Shown here piece after piece: positions 56,385 through 64,000 of a DNA stretch of 64,000 nucleotides. The stretch lies in NCBI RefSeq assembly GCF_033439725.1, contig NW_026944391.1, forward strand, positions 372,001 through 436,000, written 5' to 3'. The DNA is from Neurospora tetraspora. Taxonomy: Eukaryota; Ascomycota; Sordariomycetes; Sordariales; Sordariaceae. The notes beneath the pieces are model-generated. The model saw only the letters and a list, made by a program, of their open reading frames with translations. It searched no databases and had not been told where the DNA came from. Position numbers and translations under genes: made by a program. The first letter of the stretch is position 1, and each line of letters opens with the position of its first letter.

Positions 56385-59012
56385 TCCAGCCTCCTTGACT
56401 ATGCCCGCAAGTGTATGTAGTTGGCAAAGGAGAGAGTTCAGATTTCCGAGGAAGCAAAAAAAACAAAAATGCAGACGAGCAGGCAGGTGGAGCCCAGGAT
56501 GAAACAGAAATTACTGATACAACCTCAACAGGGCATGAGCAAAAGACTTGATATCACAGCATCAAGAGAATGAGCATGACACCCCTGGTGGCCTGATGTG
56601 TTGGTTGTTGGTTGTTGGTCTAACAACAACAACAGCAACGAGACAAAGTCTGGATTCCAAGTACGAGGACAACGATGGCTAAGGACGTATCACCCAACAA
56701 GCATACCACTAAATGCCAAAAGGTACGGTGAAGATGAGAGAGTGACTCAGGAACTGACGATTAGGTCTACTGCCCATCCTGCTCGCGCTCGCTCGGGTTT
56801 GTTTTCCGGGAAAAGAAAGCTTTTAAGTAAGTGGAAGCACGCTCTTCACACTAAAGCAGCCGAACGGGCCCCCCGCTTTCAGTTCGGGTTGGAGCCTCTA
56901 AAAGAGCGGAATCGGTGGCCCCCTACGGATATAATCCCATTGTAGCAGGTGCTAGACATGATATACTTGCAAATGGTCCGGAAAGTGGTCCGGAAAGTGG
57001 TCCGGAAAGCACTCACTTTTTCTTTGTGCTTTGTTGGTAGATGATGTCCGTTCGAGTCAAGCCGAACCGGCAAGGACATGCCGAAACCTCTCTCTCCAAC
57101 GTTTTGTTTGCTCCGGATCTCGTGCGGATCTCGGAAATGGGTGAAAGTGCCCTGGTCCCTTTGTCACAAGACAGGTCCAAGATGCTGACCATGACCCTGG
57201 AGGTGAGCCAGGATGGATGAGTCGCCCACTGCCCTCTAGCTTGAGCCCCTTGTCTGACTTGGCCAAACATACGATCCTGCTGCATCCTCGTACCTTGACC
57301 GTGAAGAGAAAGGCAATGGAAGGATGCAGAGTGTTCTCTTTCACTTGGCTTTCCATTTATTCCCGGTTCACTACCCACCCTCTTGGGATTGACACCCAAC
57401 ACTGACAAGGCGGCAGGGCGGCACGCGGGGAGAACAAGGGGCGACACACCCGTTGTCACTGCTAGTGTAGGGGCGGAAGGGGGCAAACAGAGAGCTAGTC
57501 AACTGCTGTGTTGATGACGAGAGCCCTATTAGTACCTATCCACCAAGGATCGGCCATTTTTTTCCTTCCAGAAGGCGGGGCTTGCAGTATGCGGCTCTCG
57601 TTGGAATGCACAATATACAGCAGAATGCTGCTTGAGGGCGGGATTGGGTATTATCGTGCATCGCGATGAGTGGGCGCTGGAGTTGTGAATGGGATGCGGT
57701 ACTTAGTGTATGGAGGTGGAAACGATTGAAAGACAAATTTGGTAACTGAGAACTTTGAACCTGGAGATCATGCATGAGATGAACCATGGGTGATGAGATC
57801 AAGGGATGTCTTGGGTTGTTGGTAGGTATCTTGAAATACATGGGGCTCGCTCTGTCAAGGATTTTGGGGGGGGTCACCACTCACCCCTTCCCATCTCGCC
57901 GAGTGTCACCTAGGCCTAGGCCTCGGAAGCCTCATTGGGTCAAGCAAGCTCCTTCCAATTCGAGACTGGAAACTTTTCGCATTGACCATCAAGGTCGTCG
58001 TTACCGTCTTACACCCTAATATGTACCTACGTTATACAATACGGCGTATCATCGCGTTCCTCATATGTTTGATCACCGTATCGCCCCTTGGAACACCGCT
58101 GGGTCTTCACATGAATGAAAGTACCTAAACCTGTGAATTCGAGTGAAGCTGCGGTGAAAGCGGAATGCAACGTCCTTGCGACACTTCAGCTTATTGGAAG
58201 CTCCGGATTCACATCAGATTCACACCGCGCCCAGGCACCCTCACTCTTCTCCAGATACCACCTTGGGTACGGGGTAACGGGGTACTACATCCAGTATGAG
58301 CACAGTACGTGTCAGCAACAGCTGCACAGCTGCAGGCACTTCATTTGTTTTCCAGCTACGCGGTCCGGGCCCGTCGCTGGGGAGACCCCCCTTCCGTCTT
58401 GTTTTGTCAATTCTCGATCAAGCCGTCATCGAATCGCTTGGAACGGATACCGTTTGACCGTGACCAACTCTCTCATTCAGCTCATTACTTGTACCTATTC
58501 ACGGTCCTCCTCCTCCCTGTGACTGACCTTCCTTATACCCTCCTAATTAGACTGACCCAGAGTATTCCTTTTGTTGTTCTACTTCTTGCATTCTGTGCCT
58601 TTCCTTCATTGTCAACAATAGACATTCATGCCCGTCTGCCTTCCATTTGTTTCTTTGCATCGCGACGGGGCACGTGGGTAGGTACACAAAACGAAAAACA
58701 ACAACAACAACAAGCATCACAACCGATTATTTTAAAAGTGATTTCGGTACTTGTCCATACACCTATAGCAGCAGAGACCAATTCCGCCTAGAGTCCTTGA
58801 CTCCTTTTTAAACGACGGGCTTGTCCGGCGCTCCACCTTGCCTCCCAAGGCTCACTCCGCTTCTGACAGCCTTCGACCACCAACCCTTTCCTTCACCGTC
58901 TCGACTTCCCCACTCCTGGCCATCATTGACGATCGACATCCCGCCATTTCAATAAATAAGAAGAGATAGGGCAGCAAAACACCTCCGTGAAGGGGGTCAC
59001 CTCTCGCCCGCC
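56385..59012. promoter_or_regulatory. 2.6 kb divergent promoter region (MFS transporter / LIM gene)
   Basis: No gene supported. It contains three exact tandem copies of TGGTCCGGAAAG at 56974-57009, about 600 bp upstream of the transporter ATG. The last 500 bp before the LIM gene is rich in CT and AT runs, like a long 5' leader. Confidence 0.55.
56974..57009. repeat. three tandem copies of a 12-base unit
   Basis: TGGTCCGGAAAG repeated three times without mismatch; each unit contains the palindrome TCCGGA. It may be a regulator-binding array, because CGG/CCG half-sites are typical of Zn2Cys6 factors, or a simple replication-slippage product. Confidence 0.9.
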
Positions 59013-61956
59013 ATGTTTGCCCGGAGTAACTCGAACGAGCGTGCCTCGCCCAAAAAGGCCACTCCGCCATCGCCTTCTTACATGAGCAGCGAGCAGTTTG
59101 GTACGCCGTTCTTTATCTCCTAGGTGCTATAGCGGTGGGGGTGTGGACGTGTTTGATGGCCTGTCTCGCACTAACACAAACACTCACCATCCAGCCGCAT
59201 ATCTCAAAGATCTACGCGCCAGTCGACTCAACAGGCCTGGTGGTGCACGTCCACTGCCCGCTTCGAAGCGCGATACTGCCTCTACTGCTGCTGCCAGTCC
59301 CTCGCCTAGCAGCCGACCATCTTTCACACAAGCCCCTCGCCAACCCGAGACCGCCTCCTCTCCCGTCCAAAATGACACTTCAGAACCTACCGAGCTGTCC
59401 CCTGGCCGCAACTCCATGACCGCCAGCGTCGGCTCCAAGTACTCGAACGTGACCCGAGGTAGGGATTACTACCCAGACCGTCCAGCCCGGCCCTTGAAGC
59501 CGTCAGAGGTGGTGCCTTCCGCTACTTATATCGAACGTGGCCAGAGGTGGATGGAAAAGGAGGAAGCCGTTTCTTTGCGCAAGGCTATGGAGGACATGGA
59601 CCTAAAAGGACACAGCAAGAGCGCCAGCGGTGGTCCACTAGTCAGGCCCGATGTCGGCGCCGGCTCTGGGAACGATGAGGCTCCAGAGCAAACCGAGGAG
59701 GAAAGGCGTCTCTACGAAGCCGCGCTGGCCGAGGCAGCTGAGTTGGTATGGCAACACGAAAACCCCGGGAAAGAAAGGCCGCCCGAGCCAGGCACTCCAT
59801 ATCGGTATACGCCTCACTTGCGCGAAAAAAGCTACGCCCATGCTCGCACAGCCAGCGTCAAATACGGCAGTGATGTGGCCCCCACTGGTCTAGCCAGAGA
59901 TACTAGCACGTACTCAATGTCGGGAAGTTCTACGGATGGGGAGGAAGGACAAGGGTCAAGTCGAAGCCCAGTATCGCCGGCTTCAGCTCGCCCGCTGCTT
60001 TCTAGGCTGCCCGAGACTCCTAGGGCGAGCCGAGAGCGTATGCGAGACGGCTCCCCGGAATCGGGTAACTCTAAGTCGTACAGCACCTTTTCAGGTAATA
60101 GTGGTTACCTACGGAGTGGTTCGAAGAAGGACATATTTGGTGAGCCCCAGAAGCCGTTCCCAGGTGAAAAGATTTCGGAGGAATCAGAAGCGCGGTCATC
60201 TTCTTCTAGCCTGGATAACTTTGCACAAATCAGAACTCCTGAGCAGCTGGGAGCGAAGCCCAAGAACCCCCTGAATCATCGCGTACAGTTCGCCCCTGAA
60301 ACGTCCCCGGCAGCGGATGGCGTTGCATCGTCCCCTCCCAAAGACGGATCTAGGTACGAAAAGTACGAGATTCACCGCAACCCCGTCACCCAATCTCGCA
60401 ACCCTCAGTACACTACCAACGTACGCCCCGCTCTGCCCTGGGAGAGAAAGAAGCCGGTGCAAGAAGAGGTTCCTCGAAAGCACGGCATGGAGATTCGCAG
60501 CGATGAGATACGGCAAGCCACAAGCATGAAGCTGAAAGACCGCAGCGTCAAGCTACCCACGCCGTCTGCCGTCAGTGACAATCCCGGTCGACCCATCGTA
60601 AGCTTTGACAGACAATGGAAAGCTCCTGATGAGGCTGCTGATGATACGCCAGAAGGACCGTCGAGATTCGGCAAGAGTGACGACCGCTCGACGCCGCTCG
60701 TCTCTGGACGTTTCCGCAGCCAGCAGTCGCAGCAACCCCAAGAAGAGCCGCAGCAACCGCAACCGCAACACCAACACCAACACCAACACCAACAACAGCA
60801 ACAGCAGCAGCGAGCACTCCCGCAGCAACCCCAGCGACCACAACAACAACCACGACAGCAGCCGGGCTCGACGCCGACCGTCCCTGTTATCTCTGTTTCG
60901 AATGGTTTTTCAACCCCACCGTCGTCCTCGTCACCAACAAGACGCCCACTCCCAGTCCCAGCCCCACCCAGTATTCAAATAAATGCACCGTCATCTTCAT
61001 CTTCTATCCCCTCAATATCTGTTCCCTCCATCGCTGTCTCGGAACCAGCTTCATCATCACGATCTAACATCCCTCAGATTGTCCTCCCAGGCGGATCTGA
61101 CGATGATGGACCTAGCATTCCTGTAATTGTCACGCCAGACGACAAACCCAGCACCACCAACAGCAGCAGCTCTCGACGACCCACCCCGGGAGCCGGAGGT
61201 CGACATATGCCAGCTCGACCGCGCAGCCACTGGTCACCGGCTCCCAAGCCAGCAGGCAGCCGCGCCACGGCTCGCTGCCACGAGTGCGGCGACTTCATCG
61301 AAGGCCGCTTCGTCTCGCTGGCGGGGATGACGGAGCGCTTCCACCCGCAGTGCTTCGCATGCTACACATGCGGCACGTCGCTCGAGGCGCTCGAGATCTC
61401 TCCGGAGCCGGTTGAGCACCGGGCGGCGCGTCTCGAGCGCATCGCCCGACGGGCCGCGGGCGAGCACCTCCCCGAAACACCGGGCCAGACCATGGCCGAG
61501 GACGGGGACGCGCGCCTCCGGTTCTACTGCCACCTGGACTGGCACGAGCTGTTCGCGCCGCGGTGCAAGCACTGCACGACTCCCATCATGGGCGAGCACG
61601 TGGTGGCGCTGGGCCACCACTGGCACTTTGGCCACTTCTTCTGCGCCGAGTGCGGCGACCCGTTTGAGCGCGGCATGACGCATATCGAAAAGGACGGCTA
61701 TGCGTGGTGCGTGTCGTGCCAGACGAAGCGCACCGAGCGCAGGGCGCCCAAGTGCCGCAAGTGCAGGAAGGCGGTCATCGGACAGTACATCAGGGCGCTC
61801 GGCGGCGAGTGGCACGATGAGTGTTTCCGCTGTGCCGACTGCGGCGGCGGGTTCGATGATGGGCAGATCTTTCCCAGGGAAGGGAGGGCCGGCACGGTGC
61901 CGGGTGAGATGGTTGTGCTTTGTACTGGGTGCATGGAGAGGGAGTTGAAGGCATAG
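59013..61956 (+). CDS. three-LIM-domain protein (paxillin-like)
   Basis: Exons 59013-59100 and 59195-61956 encode 949 residues. The start MFARSNSNERASPKKATPP and then QFAAYLKDLRASRLNRPGG is the conserved N-terminal motif of fungal LIM proteins of the Pxl1 kind, as I recall them. A long disordered Ser/Pro-rich region follows, with a His/Gln run at about 542-585. Three zinc-binding LIM domains form the C-terminus: from about 724 (ARCHECGDFIEGRFVSLAG), about 814 (RCKHCTTPIMGEHVVALG) and about 883 (KCRKCRKAVIGQYIRALG). Paxillin-like proteins act at sites of polarised growth and septation, linking Rho GTPases and actin. The first LIM domain contains an insert between its two zinc modules. Confidence 0.9.
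60731..60860 (+). repeat. CAA/CAG-rich microsatellite coding for His-Gln runs
   Basis: Alternating CAC/CAA and CAG/CAA codons give a (HQ)n run followed by polyglutamine inside the disordered part of the LIM protein. Its length is likely to vary between strains. Confidence 0.85.
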
Positions 61957-63335
61957 GCATAAGGAAGTAATGGGTTTCTTTCACTTTTCCAGGGGACGGA
62001 CACACAAAGAAGAGCACAGCGCAGGACGGAGGATAGGGATATAGGGGTTGGAAGGTCTTATTAGCATTGCAAGGGTGTTTCTTCCTACGTCTTTTTTTGA
62101 CATCAGCATAGCATTGGAACCTGGGTGTTGCTCTGCATTTCCTTTTAGTTATAAATGTTTAGGGAGGTATATGTACGAGTATCAAAATAACTAATAATAT
62201 CACAATAATACAACATCAAACCGCGAAAGTCGATTATCACAGTGTAATTACCGAAGAAACTCACGAACCTCACAGACATGAACTTCCTTTTAGAGCGCCC
62301 GACAGTCGGGTAAGCAGCACAACCAGCCTATGTCTACACATATGCCCGCCCTGTTAGTGAAAGCTCTACAACTTTGCCCACCACCGTAACTTGCTTGCGT
62401 TTCGATATACAGGCTCGGACTTGACAGCCAGCACTATGTTTTAAAAGGAATAGTTCTGCAGCTCCTCCATGTTTGGGGATTTCGCGGGTTTCTTCGGTAT
62501 CTGCAATCATGAACTTGTCAGAGTAGCCTACCTTATGGGCATCAGGGACGGTCATGGTTGGATGAGCCTTGAAACGATAGATAGGACGTCGACGATATCC
62601 AACAGCACTCGAGAATGACGATCGGAGTCGGACGAGTTGGAGGAGATGGTAACAAAGAGTAGAGACTTTGTCTGCGGACAGAATGTCAATGCAAAGGGTT
62701 CGCTGGCCGAGAGGGAGCAGAGGTAATAGGTGAGGTCACGGATTTCTGTATTGTCGATATCCCACAGCGCTCGAGTATGTGGCATGCCACCATAACGAGG
62801 TTTTGCAATGTTGCCACAACATCTGGGAGTGGCAATCGAGGGAGAAAGAAAGAGGTACTGTAGAATGCCAATGACAGTTCTTGAAAGATGCCGTGTTCAC
62901 GCCGCCTAAAAACAGAAATAATATGCCGGGCAAGCCAGCTGGCGTCCTGTCAAAATCCGGTAAACCCAGAATCAGATGTCCCTCAATTCAGTGCCCTCCG
63001 CCCCATGACCCCAATAATAGCACCCTCTGAACTCCGGTTCTCCTAGGCATCACCTAATGCGGATCGCAACGAAATAGCAGAGAAGTGCGTAGCGTGCGGC
63101 CAGTGATGCTGGCGAAAAGTCGTGATATGCTCCATAAGCCCGTGTCCAATCCAAATGTCACAATTCCGAAACTCCCAGTTCCTGTCCTGTCCTGTCATGG
63201 AATCGGATATCACCCGAGCCACCTGCTGGAGGAGACCAAGTCACTGGTTGTCGTTGCGCCCGCTACCGTGGATGTGGTCGGTTATGATTTTCTCATGTTT
63301 TTTCCTTTCTCCTTGTGGTATGGATCGTATCTTGT
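61957..63335. other. intergenic region without a supportable gene
   Basis: About 1.4 kb. Two overlapping minus-strand frames (62334-62785) meet at an ATGA overlap but resemble no family and lack splice support. The rest is 3' flank of the LIM gene and of SUMO. Confidence 0.5.
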
Positions 63336-63771
63336 CTAGCAGCCGCCGACCTGCTCTTGGTGGACTTCCAGGCAGTCACCGTCCTGCATCTCGAGCTATA
63401 GTTATTGGGGCAAAGACATGGTCAGCAAACGGATTTCCGGCGTAGTTGGATGCTTCGTCTGCCATAGTGTTCCCGGGCTGGTAATAACATCACCACATAC
63501 GCATGACAGGTGCATGTCAGATTTTACTCACAGTGTCTGGGGTGTCCGTGGGCTGCACGCGCTGACCCTCGAAGAGGAATCTGACCGAAGCCAACGTCTT
63601 GCCCTGGCGCTCGCAGAACGCCGTCATGAGCTTCTCGAGCTTGGTGCTGCGCTTGATCTTGAAAAAGACCTCGTTGTTGTTATCCGTGACCTTGATGTTA
63701 AGGTGCTCGACGGCGGGGGCGGCGCCATCGGAGCCAGCGTTTCCACTTCCGTTCTCAGCGTTGTCCGCCAT
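63336..63771 (-). CDS. smt3: SUMO (ubiquitin-like modifier Smt3)
   Basis: Minus-strand exons 63771-63532 and 63395-63336 (136-base intron, GTGAGT...CTATAG) encode 99 residues. A flexible N-terminus rich in Gly/Asn/Ala precedes the ubiquitin-like fold: EHLNIKVTDNNNEVFFKIK, LMTAFCERQGK, VRFLFEGQRV, DTPDTLEMQDGD and EVHQEQVGG. The di-glycine needed for conjugation is at 97-98, followed by a single Cys that the Ulp protease must remove. SUMO is attached to lysines of nuclear proteins by Uba2/Aos1 and Ubc9. Only the last 20 codons lie in the second exon. Confidence 0.96.
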
Positions 63772-64000
63772 GTTGATGACTTGGAGTTGGAGATCTTGGG
63801 TAGAAGTCTAGTCGCAAAGAAGTTTCGTCAGTGAAAACTGGACGGACCGAGCTTGAACAATTGAAATGTTCGGAAATACTAGATTTCCAGGCGGCGATGG
63901 AAGCAAGAGATTGCGCAGGTGAAGACGCGCCGGAGAGCCTCGTCCTGCCTGTGTTGTCGTGGGCAACAGAAACACGACGAGATGGAGCAGGAATCGGTGG
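63772..64000. promoter_or_regulatory. upstream region of the SUMO gene
   Basis: Leader and promoter of the minus-strand SUMO gene up to the window edge. No further feature seen. Confidence 0.55.

Noticed and set aside
62334-62785. two overlapping minus-strand frames that could form one gene
   Set aside because: Joining them needs readthrough or a frameshift at an ATGA overlap, which is not expected in a fungus; no family similarity.
1-64000. CRISPR arrays, tRNA, rRNA or a secondary-metabolite cluster
   Set aside because: No regularly spaced repeats, no tRNA B-box with a matching fold and no rRNA-like segment seen by eye; no polyketide, peptide-synthetase or terpene core gene is present.

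Overview
This 64 kb window comes from the nuclear genome of a filamentous ascomycete (Pezizomycotina), most likely a Sordariomycete. The genes carry short introns (about 50 to 150 bases) with GTAAGT/GTGAGT-type donors, CTAAC/CTGAC branch points and CAG/TAG acceptors. The proteins look most like Sordariomycete families, and there is one AT-rich, stop-riddled transposon of the kind left by repeat-induced point mutation (RIP). Genus and species cannot be fixed from the sequence alone. Gene models were built by hand from reading frames, splice sites and protein-family conservation; every multi-exon coding sequence listed closes to a whole number of codons.

Layout. 1-79: the last codons of a gene that may be Noc1/Mak21. 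841-4022: a degenerate Fot1/pogo-type DNA transposon with terminal inverted repeats and TA target duplication. 4.2-8.4 kb: mitochondrial-type thioesterase, APS kinase, V-ATPase subunit C. 10-16 kb: an AT-hook/glutamine-rich nuclear protein and an F-box protein. 16.2-20.4 kb: a gene-poor stretch. 20.4-26 kb: ESCRT-I Vps37, actin-binding Abp1, and a small CYSTM-like protein. 27.7 kb: Grx3/4-type monothiol glutaredoxin. 29.6-38 kb: a Zn2Cys6 transcription factor, a secreted GH13 alpha-amylase with a CBM20 domain, and a small secreted protein. 39.9-44.4 kb: a large F-box protein with two C2H2-like motifs. 46-56.4 kb: dynamin-related Dnm1, Cox19, a fused succinyl-CoA-ligase-like protein, and a monocarboxylate-type MFS transporter. 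59-62 kb: a three-LIM protein. 63.3-63.8 kb: SUMO.

How the genes relate. This is mostly ordinary housekeeping DNA, not an obvious biosynthetic cluster. Two neighbourhoods may be functional. One is the transcription factor, amylase and secreted protein, which suggests starch use or secretion. The other is a run of genes tied to mitochondria and organic acids (Dnm1, Cox19, the ligase-like fusion, the transporter). Both links are inference from adjacency.

Most notable observations: (i) a predicted 3-nucleotide micro-exon inside the Zn2Cys6 cluster, needed to restore the canonical C-X6-C spacing; (ii) a succinyl-CoA-ligase alpha/beta fusion whose beta half seems to lack most of the N-terminal ATP-grasp region; (iii) the RIP-degraded pogo element ending about 190 bp upstream of a gene start; (iv) a GC-AG intron in the transporter; (v) a tandem CTGA array that multiplies the branch-point consensus in an APS kinase intron. 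No CRISPR, tRNA or rRNA gene was recognised.
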